A stretch of DNA of 64,000 nucleotides from Bradyrhizobium sp. WBAH42 (GTDB lineage Bacteria > Pseudomonadota > Alphaproteobacteria > Rhizobiales > Xanthobacteraceae): contig NZ_CP036533.1 of assembly GCF_024585265.1 (NCBI RefSeq), positions 496,001 to 560,000 on the forward strand, written 5' to 3'. Each line of letters starts with the position of its first letter. The first letter of the stretch is position 1. The notes under the pieces are model-generated. The model was not told the DNA's origin. It worked only from the letters and a program-made list of their open reading frames with translations, and did not search any database. Of the stretch, positions 19,635 to 29,139 are shown piece by piece. The translations under genes were made by a program, and so were the position numbers.

Positions 19635-19699
19635 CGAGAGCACATTTTCCCGACATGATGCTAGGGAGCCGCCAACACCAACGCCACTCGGGATGACCC

Positions 19700-20716
19700 A
19701 TGAAGCTGGACAAATTTCCGCGCTATCCGTTGACCTTCGGCCCGACGCCCATCGAGAAGCTGGAGCGGCTGTCAAAACATCTCGGCGGCAATGTCGAGAT
19801 CTATGCCAAGCGCGAGGACTGCAATTCCGGTCTCGCCTATGGCGGCAACAAGCTGCGCAAGCTCGAATACATCATTCCCGATGCGATCGCCTCCAATGCC
19901 GATACGCTGGTCTCGATCGGCGGCGTGCAATCCAACCACACCCGCATGATCGCGGCCGTCGCGGCCAAGCTCGGCATGAAGTGCCGCCTGGTGCAGGAAG
20001 CCTGGGTGCCGCACGAGGACGCCGTCTATGACCGCGTCGGCAACATCATGCTCTCGCGCATCATGGGCGCCGACGTGCGCCTGGTCGACGACGGCTTCGA
20101 CATCGGCATCCGCAAGAGCTGGGAGCAGGCGATCGAGGAAGTAAAGGCCGCAGGCGGCAAGCCCTACGCCATTCCCGCCGGCGCCTCCGTGCACAAATAT
20201 GGCGGCCTCGGCTATGTCGGCTTCGCCGAGGAGGTGCGCAAGCAGGAAGCCGAACTCGGCTTCAAGTTCGACTACATCATCGTCTGCACCGTCACCGGCT
20301 CCACCCACGCCGGCATGCTGGTCGGGTTTGCGGCGGACGGCCGTGCGCGAAAGGTGATCGGCATCGACGGCTCGTTCACGCCGGCGCAGACGAAAGCACA
20401 GGTGCTCTCGATCGCGCAGAACACGGCCAAGCTGGTCGAGCTCGGCAAGGAGATCGTCGCGGACGACGTCGTGCTGATCGAGGATTACGCCTATCCCGCC
20501 TATGGCGTGCCGTCGGAAGAGACCAAGGAGGCCATCCGCCTCACCGCGCGCCTCGAAGCCATGATCACCGACCCCGTCTACGAGGGCAAGTCGATGCAGG
20601 GCCTGATCGATCTCACGAAGAAGGGCTATTTCGAGAAGGGCGCGAAGATCCTCTACGCCCATCTCGGCGGCGCGCCGGCGCTAAACGGCTACGGCTACGC
20701 GTTCCGGAACGGCTAG
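19700..20716 (+). CDS. acdS: 1-aminocyclopropane-1-carboxylate (ACC) deaminase
   Basis: It cleaves ACC, the plant ethylene precursor, to 2-oxobutyrate and ammonia, lowering ethylene during root colonisation and nodulation. The protein has 338 residues, the standard length. The PLP lysine is Lys51 (YGGNKLRK), and Tyr294, Glu295 and Leu322 are in DPVYEGKSM and [11 protein letters not shown]. Glu295 and Leu322 are the residues that separate true ACC deaminases from the related D-cysteine desulfhydrases, so the specific name is well supported. It is divergent from acdR and followed by a palindromic repeat. Confidence 0.97.
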   Translation: MKLDKFPRYPLTFGPTPIEKLERLSKHLGGNVEIYAKREDCNSGLAYGGNKLRKLEYIIPDAIASNADTLVSIGGVQSNHTRMIAAVAAKLGMKCRLVQEAWVPHEDAVYDRVGNIMLSRIMGADVRLVDDGFDIGIRKSWEQAIEEVKAAGGKPYAIPAGASVHKYGGLGYVGFAEEVRKQEAELGFKFDYIIVCTVTGSTHAGMLVGFAADGRARKVIGIDGSFTPAQTKAQVLSIAQNTAKLVELGKEIVADDVVLIEDYAYPAYGVPSEETKEAIRLTARLEAMITDPVYEGKSMQGLIDLTKKGYFEKGAKILYAHLGGAPALNGYGYAFRNG

Positions 20717-20723
20717 CTCCTCT

Positions 20724-20874
20724 GTCGTCCCGGGGCGCGACGAAGTCGCGAGCCCCGGGACCCATAGCCCCAGGAAGATGTTTGGCGAAGACTCGTGGTG
20801 ACTAGCTTGCCGTAGCCACATCCGCTTGTGGTTATGGATTCCGGGCTCGCCACTTCGTCGCGCCCCGGGATGAC
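20724..20874. repeat. Bradyrhizobium-type palindromic repeat (GTCGTCCCGGGGCGCGACGA family)
   Basis: The left part from 20724 (GTCGTCCCGGGGCGCGACGA) and the right part ending at 20874 (CGTCGCGCCCCGGGATGAC) are reverse complements with short mismatches. CCCATAGCC near 20760 is likewise answered by GGTTATGG near 20830. The 150-bp structured element lies in the convergent acdS-recQ gap and could end both transcripts. Confidence 0.8.
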
Positions 20875-20896
20875 GGCGGAGTTTTCGTGGCGCGCC

Positions 20897-22762
20897 CTAC
20901 CTCGTCCTCACGATCTGCAGCAGCTCGTCGCCGTAATGCTCGAGCTTCTTGTCGCCGATCCCCGGCACGTTGCGAAGCTCGTCCAGCGTCGTCGGCCAGG
21001 CCCGGACGATGCCGTCGATCGTTGCATCGTGCAGCACCACATAGGCCGGCACGCCGCGTTCGCGCGCGACCTCTGAGCGCCAGGCGCGCAGGCGCGCGCG
21101 CAATTCAGGGTCGACGTCGCCTTGCGGCGCGCTGGCCGCGGGCGCGAGGTCGCCGCGTCGCGACTTCGTGCGGCTGGCACGAACACGCGTGCCGGGCGCC
21201 TCCTCGCGCAGCCAGACCTCGGTCTCGCCGCGCAGCACCCCGCGCGAGGACTCCGTCAGCTTCAGCGCGCCGTAGGCTTCGCTGTCGCTCTGCAAATGGC
21301 CCATTGCCACCAATTGCCGCAGCACCGTGCGCCACTGCTTCTCGTTGAGCTCGCGGCCAACGCCGAACACCGACAGCTTGTCGTGACCGAACTGCGTGAC
21401 CTTCTCGGTCAGGCGTCCGATCAGCACGTCGATCAAATGCATGGCGCCAAAGCGTTGCCCGGTGCGATAGACGCAGGACAACAGCTTCTGCGCCAGCACC
21501 TTGCCGTCGCGCATCTTCGGCGGCGTCAGGCAATTGTCGCAATTGCCGCAGCTCTCGCCCATCACGATCTCGCCGAAATAAGCGAGCAGGCGCCGGCGCC
21601 GGCAATGCGGCGTCTCGGCGAGGCCGACCAGCGCGTCGAGCTTGCCGATCGAGACCCGCTTGAAATCCTCCGATCCCGCTGACTCGTCGATCATGCGGCG
21701 CTGCTGCACGATGTCGGAGAGGCCATAGGCCATCCATGCCGCCGACGGCTTGCCGTCACGGCCGGCGCGCCCGGTCTCCTGGTAATAGGCCTCGATGCTC
21801 TTGGGCAGGTCGAGATGGGCCACGAAGCGCACGTCGGGTTTGTCGATGCCCATGCCGAAGGCGATGGTCGCGACGATGACGATGCCGTCCTCGTTGAGGA
21901 AGCGGTCCTGGTTGCGCGAGCGAACGCTGCCGTCGAGCCCGGCGTGGTAGGGCAGCGCTGCAATGCCGGCCTCGGCAAGCGCAGCGGCGACCTCCTCGAC
22001 ACGGTTGCGCGACAGGCAATAGACCACGCCCGCATCGCCCATGTGGCGCTCGCGGATGAATTCCTTCAGCTGCGACACCGCATTGCGCTTGTCGACGATC
22101 TCGTAGCGGATGTTGGGCCGGTCGAAGCTGGAGACGAACTGCGGCGCGCCCGTCAGCTGAAGCCGGTCGACGATCTCTTTGCGCGTCAGCTCATCGGCGG
22201 TCGCGGTCAGCGCGATCCGCGGCACGTCGGGAAAGCGCTCAGCGATGACGGAAAGGCCGACATATTCAGGCCGGAAGTCGTGGCCCCATTGCGAGACGCA
22301 ATGCGCCTCGTCGATCGCAAACAACGCCACCTTCGCCTGCGCCAGCAGCGACAGGCAGCGCGGCGTGACCAGCCGTTCCGGTGCGACATAGAGCAGGTCG
22401 AGATCGCCGGCGAGCAGGCGGCGTTCGATGTCGGACGCCTCCTGCGGCGTCAGCGACGAGTTCAGCGCGGCGGCATTGACGCCGGCCTCGATCAGGCCTG
22501 CGACCTGGTCGCGCATTAAGGCGATCAACGGCGAGACCACGATGCCGCAGCCTTCGCGCAGCAGGGATGGCAGCTGATAGCACAGCGATTTGCCGCCGCC
22601 GGTCGGCATCAACACCAGGCAATTGCCGCCGTCGGTGACGTGGCGGATGATCTCGCCCTGCGCGCCGCGAAATCCCGGCAGGCCGAACACCGAATGCAGC
22701 ACCGACAGCGCGTCGCGGCCGTTGGTCGGCGCAGGCAGCGGGGCGTGGGACGGAGCAGACAT
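20897..22762 (-). CDS. recQ: ATP-dependent DNA helicase RecQ
   Basis: A 621-residue 3'-5' DNA helicase of recombination and fork repair. Walker A has Lys58 in [15 protein letters not shown], the DEAH box is in [20 protein letters not shown], and motif III is ALTATADE. Motif VI is [12 protein letters not shown]. The RecQ-Ct zinc cysteines are in [12 protein letters not shown] and SCGNCDNC, then come a winged helix and a C-terminal HRDC domain ([20 protein letters not shown]). It is full length and intact. Confidence 0.97.
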   Translation of the reverse strand: MSAPSHAPLPAPTNGRDALSVLHSVFGLPGFRGAQGEIIRHVTDGGNCLVLMPTGGGKSLCYQLPSLLREGCGIVVSPLIALMRDQVAGLIEAGVNAAALNSSLTPQEASDIERRLLAGDLDLLYVAPERLVTPRCLSLLAQAKVALFAIDEAHCVSQWGHDFRPEYVGLSVIAERFPDVPRIALTATADELTRKEIVDRLQLTGAPQFVSSFDRPNIRYEIVDKRNAVSQLKEFIRERHMGDAGVVYCLSRNRVEEVAAALAEAGIAALPYHAGLDGSVRSRNQDRFLNEDGIVIVATIAFGMGIDKPDVRFVAHLDLPKSIEAYYQETGRAGRDGKPSAAWMAYGLSDIVQQRRMIDESAGSEDFKRVSIGKLDALVGLAETPHCRRRRLLAYFGEIVMGESCGNCDNCLTPPKMRDGKVLAQKLLSCVYRTGQRFGAMHLIDVLIGRLTEKVTQFGHDKLSVFGVGRELNEKQWRTVLRQLVAMGHLQSDSEAYGALKLTESSRGVLRGETEVWLREEAPGTRVRASRTKSRRGDLAPAASAPQGDVDPELRARLRAWRSEVARERGVPAYVVLHDATIDGIVRAWPTTLDELRNVPGIGDKKLEHYGDELLQIVRTR

Positions 22763-22849
22763 GGGCGGAGCAGATCAGGCCGTGAGATTCGTCACAAGGC
22801 CAGTCGCATGCTGGCGTCGGCGTGGCAAGACTGTTTGCGGGGCAACGCT

Positions 22850-22985
22850 GCTTGTTCTCCCTCTCCCCGTTCTTACGGGGTGAGGGGCCTCTCTCCGCGC
22901 ATGAGAATGCCGATGGGCCTGTACCCCCTCACCCGGATCGCAAGAGCGATCCGACCTCTCCCCGCAAGCGGGGAGAGGTGAAAAA
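22850..22985. repeat. Intergenic repeat with CTCTCCCCG hairpin arms
   Basis: The element has a left hairpin (CTCTCCCCGT, then ACGGGGTGAGG), a middle pair GGATCGC-aag-AGCGATCC near 22930-22955, and a right hairpin (CCTCTCCCCGCAAGCGGGGA). It fills the gap between recQ and the deacetylase gene. I recognise it as a common Bradyrhizobium intergenic repeat. Confidence 0.75.
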
Positions 22986-22986
22986 G

Positions 22987-23730
22987 CTACGCCCCGATCC
23001 GCCGCAGCGCTTCTGCGACGGTCACGATCGGCATGTTGCGCTTGGCGGCGGCTTCGAGCGCGTGACGCATCAGATGCGGCGTGCAGCCATAGGGGCTCGG
23101 CCTGTCGGTGACGTCGTGGCCGTAGAAGATCAGCCAGCCGCCGCTCGCGACCGCCTCGTCGAAATAGCGATCGACCCCCGCCTTGTCGATCTCGCAATCG
23201 ACCAAAGGCGAGGCGCGCAGAAATTGGAGGTCGATGATGCCGCTATTGACGCCGGGAAGAATGCCGCGCGCGGAACGGAAGGCTTTTGCCAGCTGCGGCT
23301 TGCGCCACACCGAGGCGATGCCATAGGGATAGGCGAAATTCTGCAGCGTGATCGAGGCATCGATGCCGTGGAGATGGCTGCGGTTTCGTTCGATCTCGCG
23401 CGCCATCGCGGCCTCGTCGAGCGTGGCCGAGCTCTGATGCGAGAAGGTGTGGCAGGCGATCTCGTGCCCGGCGCGGTGGAGCCGGACGATGGCGTCATCC
23501 GACAGGCCATGCCAATGCTCCGACGGCTGACCGATCAGGCTGCCGGCGAGGTAATAAGTGCCGCGGCCGCCATGTTGCTCCAGAAGCTCGGCGCCCTCGC
23601 CTGCGGCGCTATCGGGGGCGTCGTCGAACGTGAAGCTCACCATCGGCGCATGCGCAGGCAGCCGGTGCGGCGCGGCGCGGAAATGCCGGGCCAGCCGATT
23701 GATCACGCGTCCCTGGAGTGCCGACCACAC
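22987..23730 (-). CDS. Polysaccharide deacetylase family protein (NodB-like fold)
   Basis: A 247-residue carbohydrate-esterase-4-like enzyme. The metal site is seen as FTFDDAP (catalytic Asp and metal Asp) and the HxxxH of ACHTFSHQSS. YGIASVWRKPQ and a C-terminal LIFYGHDVT complete the fold. It could deacetylate a cell-wall or surface polysaccharide. There is no clear signal peptide, so it may act in the cytoplasm or be exported with a partner. Start GTG at 23730 has a GGGA upstream but is not certain. It is not the nodulation nodB, as no other nod genes are near. Confidence 0.85.
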   Translation of the reverse strand: MWSALQGRVINRLARHFRAAPHRLPAHAPMVSFTFDDAPDSAAGEGAELLEQHGGRGTYYLAGSLIGQPSEHWHGLSDDAIVRLHRAGHEIACHTFSHQSSATLDEAAMAREIERNRSHLHGIDASITLQNFAYPYGIASVWRKPQLAKAFRSARGILPGVNSGIIDLQFLRASPLVDCEIDKAGVDRYFDEAVASGGWLIFYGHDVTDRPSPYGCTPHLMRHALEAAAKRNMPIVTVAEALRRIGA

Positions 23731-23836
23731 GACTGCGTTTCCCGTGATGCCCTCTTGCTCTACTGAAACATTCGCGCGCAGGTCGAAACAAGCCTAACGC
23801 CCGGGTAATCCTAACGCCGAACCAAGACCGCTTCGG

Positions 23837-24835
23837 CTAGCGCACCGACATCGGCGCGTCGGCGTCCGCGCCGAGATAGCGCAACCAATTGCGGAAGAGC
23901 ACCGCCGCCGCCTCGCCAGCGCCGATATCGCCGCGCAGGTTCAGCGCGGGCAGCTCGTTGCTGAGCGCCGGATGGCGCTGGTGTGCCGCCTTCCTCTCGA
24001 AGCGAGCCAGCTTCTCTTCCGTTGCTGCGTCAAAATAACTCACCGGCAGGTGCGGATAGTTCTCCCGCTCGCGCGCGAGATAGCGACCGATGTCACGCAG
24101 ATATTCGCGCTGAAGCGATAGCGCGTCATATTCCGGGTGGCCCTGGAAGAACACGAAGCGGCTGGCATATTGGCGAACGAAGACGTCGACGCCGGCCTCC
24201 TCCGAGCGGGTCAGCACCTGATAACCGGCCTGCACAAGGTCGCTCTCGGCGATCTCGTTCAGACGTGAATGCGAGACCTTGAGCGGCGCAGGCGCAAACC
24301 GCGTCAGTGAATCGTCCGCCACGACGTCGCAATCGAAAATGCCGTGACATTTGGCCGGCAGCCGCTGCCGTTCAATGCCGTCGAGGTGCAGCACCGCGGC
24401 ATGGGCGGCAAGGCAGGACCAGATCGTCGAACGCGTGTTGACCTTGGCCCAGTCGATCAGGTTGGTGAGGTCGCGCCAGTACGGCTCCCGGTCGAGCTCG
24501 GGCGCGATCGGCTCTGTGCCTGTTACGATCAGCCCGTCGAATTTGCCGCGCTCGAGATCGGAAAGGTTGGAATACTCGCTTTCGACATGCCACTTCGCTT
24601 CCGGCGACCGCTTCACGCTGGGAAGCGAGAAGCAGTGGAAACGGATACGGCGCGAGCCTGCTGCGGCCTGAAGCAGCTTCATGAACTGCCGCTCGGTCGC
24701 CTTCAACGCGGCATCCGGCATGTTGTTGACGAGGCCGATGGTGAGCTCGGGGCCGGCATCGCGCGCGAGCTCGTGCGCGGCCGGCACCAGCGTCGGGCCC
24801 GCGATGACCTGATCCTTGTCGATCAAGATCGTCAT
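23837..24835 (-). CDS. metA: Homoserine O-succinyltransferase/acetyltransferase, MetA family
   Basis: It acylates homoserine for methionine synthesis. The 332-residue protein has the triad residues Cys141 (TIWSCLAAHAAVLH), His233 and Glu235 (FFQGHPEYD), very near the positions in enterobacterial MetA. LTIGLVNNMPDAALKATERQ is the family N-terminal motif. Whether succinyl- or acetyl-CoA is used cannot be told reliably from sequence. It starts 12 bp after the metY-like gene on the same strand, and the two act in succession, so they form an operon. Confidence 0.92.
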   Translation of the reverse strand: MTILIDKDQVIAGPTLVPAAHELARDAGPELTIGLVNNMPDAALKATERQFMKLLQAAAGSRRIRFHCFSLPSVKRSPEAKWHVESEYSNLSDLERGKFDGLIVTGTEPIAPELDREPYWRDLTNLIDWAKVNTRSTIWSCLAAHAAVLHLDGIERQRLPAKCHGIFDCDVVADDSLTRFAPAPLKVSHSRLNEIAESDLVQAGYQVLTRSEEAGVDVFVRQYASRFVFFQGHPEYDALSLQREYLRDIGRYLARERENYPHLPVSYFDAATEEKLARFERKAAHQRHPALSNELPALNLRGDIGAGEAAAVLFRNWLRYLGADADAPMSVR

Positions 24836-24847
24836 GGACGGCGCCGC

Positions 24848-26149
24848 CTACTCCGCAGCCTCGCGGCGCGACGACGGGCAGGCCTTTTCCAGCGCCTGGT
24901 CGATATCCGCGATGATGTCGGAGACATGCTCGATGCCGATCGACAGACGGATGGTCTCCGGCAGCACGCCGGCGGCGCGCTGCTGCTCCGCCGACATCTG
25001 CCGATGGGTGGTCGACGCCGGGTGGCAGGCGAGCGATTTGGCGTCGCCGATATTGACGAGGCGCGTGATCAGCTTCAGCGCGTCGTAAAACGTCTTGCCG
25101 GCCTCCATGCCGCCCTCGATGCCGAAGGTGAACAGCGAGGAGGCGTTGCCATTCAGGTATTTCTGCACCAGGGGATAATAGGGGCTGTCCGGAAAACCGG
25201 TGTAGTTGACCCAGGCCACGCGCGGATCGACGCGGAGGAATTCGGCGACCCTGCGGGCGTTCTCGACATGGCGCTCCATGCGCAGCGCCACGGTCTCGAT
25301 GCCCTGGAGCAGCAGGAAGGCGTTGAACGGCGACAGCACCGAGCCCATGGTGCGCTGATAGACGCTGCGCGCGCGCTCGATATAGGCGGTCTTGCCGAAG
25401 CGCTCGGCATAGACCAGGCCGTGATAGGAGGCGTCGGGCTTGTTGTAGGCCGGGAAGCGGTTGGCGTGCTTGGCCCAGGGGAAGTTTCCGGAATCGACGA
25501 TGGCGCCGCCGAGCGTAGTGCCGTGACCGCCCAAGAACTTGGTCAGGGAATGCACGGCGATGTCGGCGCCGTAGTCGAACGGCTTGAAGAGGATCGGGGT
25601 TGCGACGGTGTTGTCGACGATCAGCGGCACACCATGGGCATGGGCGATTCTCGCCAGCGCCTCGATGTCGCAGACATTGCCGGCGGGATTACCGATGGTC
25701 TCGGCGAACACGGCGCGGGTGTTCTCGTCGATCAGCTTCTCGACCGCCTCTGGCTTGTCGCTCTCGGCGAAACGGCCGGTGATGCCCTGGCGCGGCAGGA
25801 TGTGGGAGAGCAGCGTGTGCGTGGTGCCGTAGAGCTGCGGCACCGAGACAATGTTGCCGCCGTGATCGGCGACGTTGACGAAGGCGAAATGCAGCGCCGC
25901 CTGCCCGGTCGCGACCGCGAGCGCGCCGACGCCGCCTTCGAGCTGCGCGATGCGCTTCTCGAGAACCGCGCTGGTCGGATTGGCGATGCGGCTGTAGCGA
26001 AAGCCCTCGGCTTCGAGATTGAACAGGGCTGCGCCATGATCGGCGCTGTCGAAGGCGTAGGCCGCGGTCTGGTAGATCGGAACGGCCACGGCGTGCGTGG
26101 TGGCTTCAGGCTCGTAGCCGGCGTGAATAGCGATCGTCTCGTTGCGCAT
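24848..26149 (-). CDS. metY: O-acylhomoserine aminocarboxypropyltransferase (sulfhydrylase)
   Basis: It makes homocysteine directly from O-acylhomoserine and sulfide. The protein has 433 residues from the ATG at 26149, which has GGAGG upstream. It is a Cys/Met-metabolism PLP enzyme: TETIGNPAGNVCDIEALA-type cofactor region, HSLTKFLGGHGTTLGG with the PLP lysine, and LACHPASTTHRQM near the C-terminus, typical of the long MetY type. First gene of the metY-metA operon. I looked for a SAM-II riboswitch in its leader and saw none. Confidence 0.92.
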   Translation of the reverse strand: MRNETIAIHAGYEPEATTHAVAVPIYQTAAYAFDSADHGAALFNLEAEGFRYSRIANPTSAVLEKRIAQLEGGVGALAVATGQAALHFAFVNVADHGGNIVSVPQLYGTTHTLLSHILPRQGITGRFAESDKPEAVEKLIDENTRAVFAETIGNPAGNVCDIEALARIAHAHGVPLIVDNTVATPILFKPFDYGADIAVHSLTKFLGGHGTTLGGAIVDSGNFPWAKHANRFPAYNKPDASYHGLVYAERFGKTAYIERARSVYQRTMGSVLSPFNAFLLLQGIETVALRMERHVENARRVAEFLRVDPRVAWVNYTGFPDSPYYPLVQKYLNGNASSLFTFGIEGGMEAGKTFYDALKLITRLVNIGDAKSLACHPASTTHRQMSAEQQRAAGVLPETIRLSIGIEHVSDIIADIDQALEKACPSSRREAAE

Positions 26150-26396
26150 CGTGCCACCTCCGCGTGGGGCGGGCCGCACTTATTGGCCTAGAATGAGGCA
26201 TGTGCGTTGTCCGCCGTCCTTCTGTTAGAGGCGGGTGGTAAAGCGGACAATAATTCGCCTAGAGATCGAGGAAGTAACCCTAATGCTTGCTCGCGAAATG
26301 GCTGGAAACCGGGTTAAAGCCGATTAACGAACGCACGGCGCCACCCTCGCCCACGAGGACGAGGGGCCGCCGTCAGCGCTGCGATAGCTCGCAGCG

Positions 26397-27971
26397 TCAG
26401 CCCATCTGCTCCCACAGCCGATGGGTGAGCGCGCCGACGCGCTTCTCGATCGCAGCTGCGGCGTCGAGGGCGAGATCCTCGCGATAGCGTCCGGCAATCA
26501 GCTGCACGCCGATCGGCTTGCCGTCATGCAGCGCCACCGGCACCACCGCGCCGGGCAGGCCCAGCACGTTGATGGCGGAGATGAAGCGGATCTCGCCCCA
26601 GAATATCTCGCGCACGCGCTCTGCGCTGACGGTGTCCTCGCGCGGGCCCGGCGTCGGCTTCACCGTGGTCGGCGCCAGCACGATCGGATAGTCCTCGAAG
26701 AACAATTGCCAGGCGCGGATGTGACCGTTGCGCGCGGCGGTGGCCTGCATCCAGGCCTTGAGATCGAGCACGTTGGCCTTGGCCTTCATGCCGCCCCAGG
26801 ACTTGTGAAAATCCTCGGACGTGACCTTCAGCATGGCGGCCTCCTGCATCATCACGGTCTCGTTGGTGATGATGTCGCACCAGGTCTGCCAGACCCCGTT
26901 GATGTCGGGCACCTCGACCTCGCTGACGCGATAGCCGGACCGCTCGAGATGATCGGCAGCCTGGCGCAGCGCCGCGGCGACAGACGGATCGACGTCCATG
27001 TCCTCGGGGATTTTTGCCAGCGCGACCTTGATCGGCCCCTTCGGCCGCTCGCCGACCAGCGGCGCCGGCACCCACCAGGGATCGCGCGGATCGCGCCGGC
27101 TCATGACCTCCAGCGCGAGGCGGACGTCGGCGACATGGCGTGCGAGCGGCCCCTGCGCCGACATCAGATGCGCCAGCATCGGCCGCTCCGACGTCGCGCT
27201 TCCGTTGAAGGCGGGGATGCGGCCCTGCGTCGGCTTGATGGTGGCAACGCCGTTGCAATGCGCCGGCCAGCGCAGCGAGCCGCCGATGTCGTTGCCATGG
27301 GCGATGGTGCCGATGCCCGCGGCGACCGCCGAGCCCGCGCCGCCCGAGGAGCCGCCGCAGGTGATATCGGGATCCCAGGGGTTGAGCGTCAGCCCGTGCA
27401 GGGGATTGTCGGTGAAGCCGCGGAAGGAGAATTCGGGCGTGTTGGTGAGACCGATGACGATCGCGCCTGATTTCTTCAGGTTGCGCACCACGGGCGCATC
27501 CGATGGCGCGATGAGGTCCTTGTTGGCGGGCACGCCGTTGAAATTCGGCCGGCCCTGGTAGTCGACATTTTCCTTGATGGTGATGGGTACGCCGTGCAGG
27601 AGACCGAGATCGCCGCCCTTGGCGCGCTGCTTGTCCGCCGCGTGCGCCGCCTTCAGCGCCTCCTCGCCGAGATCGACGACGACCGCATTCAGCCTGGGAT
27701 TGACGGCGCGCATCCGGTCCAGATGGGCCTCGACGGTCTCCACGGCGGAGATCGCGCCGGCGCGGACCGCGGCCGCGGTCTCGACCGCGGACCATTGCCA
27801 GATCGGCCCCTTGGGCCGGCGGACCGCGGCTGGCTTGCGCGGTGCCGCCTTCTTGACTGTCGTCTTCGCGGTTTTCGCAATGGCGCCCTTTCGGGCGGTG
27901 CTCGTCTTGCTCGAGGCCCTGCTTACCTGCCTTGAAGCACTTTTCTTCTTGGTCGCCGTCTTCTTCGCCAC
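26397..27971 (-). CDS. Amidase signature enzyme with Lys/Ala-rich N-terminal extension
   Basis: A 524-residue amidase. The Ser-cisSer-Lys triad is visible: Lys in VPITIKENVDYQG, cis-Ser in ITCGGSSGGAGSAVAAG and nucleophile Ser in HGNDIGGSLRWPAH. The start is taken as GTG at 27971 with GGAG upstream. Residues 1-55 are a basic low-complexity tail of Lys, Ala, Ser and Thr (KKTATKKKSASRQVSRASSK), unusual for amidases and resembling histone-H1-like tails. Substrate unknown. Confidence 0.9.
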   Translation of the reverse strand: MAKKTATKKKSASRQVSRASSKTSTARKGAIAKTAKTTVKKAAPRKPAAVRRPKGPIWQWSAVETAAAVRAGAISAVETVEAHLDRMRAVNPRLNAVVVDLGEEALKAAHAADKQRAKGGDLGLLHGVPITIKENVDYQGRPNFNGVPANKDLIAPSDAPVVRNLKKSGAIVIGLTNTPEFSFRGFTDNPLHGLTLNPWDPDITCGGSSGGAGSAVAAGIGTIAHGNDIGGSLRWPAHCNGVATIKPTQGRIPAFNGSATSERPMLAHLMSAQGPLARHVADVRLALEVMSRRDPRDPWWVPAPLVGERPKGPIKVALAKIPEDMDVDPSVAAALRQAADHLERSGYRVSEVEVPDINGVWQTWCDIITNETVMMQEAAMLKVTSEDFHKSWGGMKAKANVLDLKAWMQATAARNGHIRAWQLFFEDYPIVLAPTTVKPTPGPREDTVSAERVREIFWGEIRFISAINVLGLPGAVVPVALHDGKPIGVQLIAGRYREDLALDAAAAIEKRVGALTHRLWEQMG

Positions 27972-28094
27972 GTCGCATCTCCAAAAAATTGCGCGGCGGA
28001 GGTTATGGAGGTCACGCAACCATGTACAGGCGCGTTTCTGCATGGCGCATTGTCGCGACGCTCTGTCGCAATTCGCAGCGTTCTGAGAGAGCTC

Positions 28095-29129
28095 CTACAC
28101 CAACGGTGGATTGAGCCGCGCGAAACCCTCCTGGACGCGATAGGGATAGTACGGATAAGGCGGCATCACGAAGCTGACCTCATCGAGCCGCTTGATCTGG
28201 TCCGCGCTCAGCGACCAGCCAACGGCGCCGAGATTGTCGCGCAGCTGCGCTTCGTCGCGTGCCCCGATGATCACGGAGGAGACCGTGGGACGCGACAGCA
28301 GCCAGGCAATCGCGACCTGCGGCACGGTACGACCGGCCTCAGCGGCAATCGCATCCAGCACGTCAACGACGGCATGGAGGCGCGCATCGTCCACGGACGG
28401 ACCGAACTGTGCGGTGGCATGCAGGCGGCTTCCTTGCGGAAGCGGCCGGCCGCGCCGGATCTTTCCGGTGAGCCGGCCCCAGCCCAGCGGGCTCCAGATC
28501 AGAGCGCCGACGCCCTGATCGCGCGCGAGCGGCATCAGCTCCCATTCATAGTCGCGCCCGAGCAGCGAGTAATAGACCTGGTGCGCGACATAGCGCGGCC
28601 AGCCATGCCGGTCCGCGGTGGCGAGCGACTTCATCAGCTGCCAGCCGGCGAAATTCGAGACGCCGACATAGCGCAGCTTGCCGGCGCGCACGAGCGTATC
28701 GAGCGTGGACAGCACCTCCTCGATCGGCGTGAACGCGTCGAAGGCGTGGAGCTGAAGCAGGTCGACGTGGTCGGTGCCGAGCCGTCGTAGCGCCGCATCG
28801 ACCGAGGCCAGCAGTCGCTGCCGCGACGAGCCGGCATCGAGCGGACCGTCGCCAATCGGCAGGCTCATCTTGGTCGAGATCAGCACCTTGTCGCGGCGCC
28901 CCTTGATCGCAGCACCGAGGATCTCCTCCGAGGCGCCGTTCGAATAGACATCGGCGCTGTCGAACAGATTGACGCCGGCATCGAGGCAGATGTCGACCAG
29001 CCTGCGCGCCTCCTCGATGCCGCTGCGGCCCCAAGCGGAAAACAACGGACCCTGGCCGCCGAACGTGCCGGTGCCGAAGCTGAGGACGGCCACTTTGAGC
29101 CCGGAAGCGCCGAGGTTGCGGTATTCCAT
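28095..29129 (-). CDS. Aldo/keto reductase
   Basis: A 344-residue NADPH-dependent TIM-barrel oxidoreductase. Catalytic Asp and Tyr are in FDSADVYSNGASEEILG, Lys in VLISTKMSLPIG and His in VDLLQLHAFDA. The C-terminal cofactor loop is SSVIIGARDEAQLRDNL. The start ATG at 29129 has a GGAGAG ribosome site. It is 10 bp after the MFS gene on the same strand, probably one operon controlled by the LysR regulator on the other side. Substrate unknown. Confidence 0.93.
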   Translation of the reverse strand: MEYRNLGASGLKVAVLSFGTGTFGGQGPLFSAWGRSGIEEARRLVDICLDAGVNLFDSADVYSNGASEEILGAAIKGRRDKVLISTKMSLPIGDGPLDAGSSRQRLLASVDAALRRLGTDHVDLLQLHAFDAFTPIEEVLSTLDTLVRAGKLRYVGVSNFAGWQLMKSLATADRHGWPRYVAHQVYYSLLGRDYEWELMPLARDQGVGALIWSPLGWGRLTGKIRRGRPLPQGSRLHATAQFGPSVDDARLHAVVDVLDAIAAEAGRTVPQVAIAWLLSRPTVSSVIIGARDEAQLRDNLGAVGWSLSADQIKRLDEVSFVMPPYPYYPYRVQEGFARLNPPLV

Positions 29130-29139
29130 GATCGCTCTC

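Noticed and set aside
22987..23730. nodB, the nodulation chitooligosaccharide deacetylase
   Set aside because: Only the general deacetylase fold is shared; there is no nod box or other nod gene nearby.
24344..26191. A 615-codon plus-strand open frame opposite metA and metY
   Set aside because: Shadow of the real minus-strand methionine genes; composition is low-complexity and no family is recognised.
26150..26396. A SAM-II riboswitch before metY
   Set aside because: This is the usual place in alphaproteobacteria, but I did not find the conserved CTTGC/ACGTTAAA pseudoknot pattern on the coding strand.
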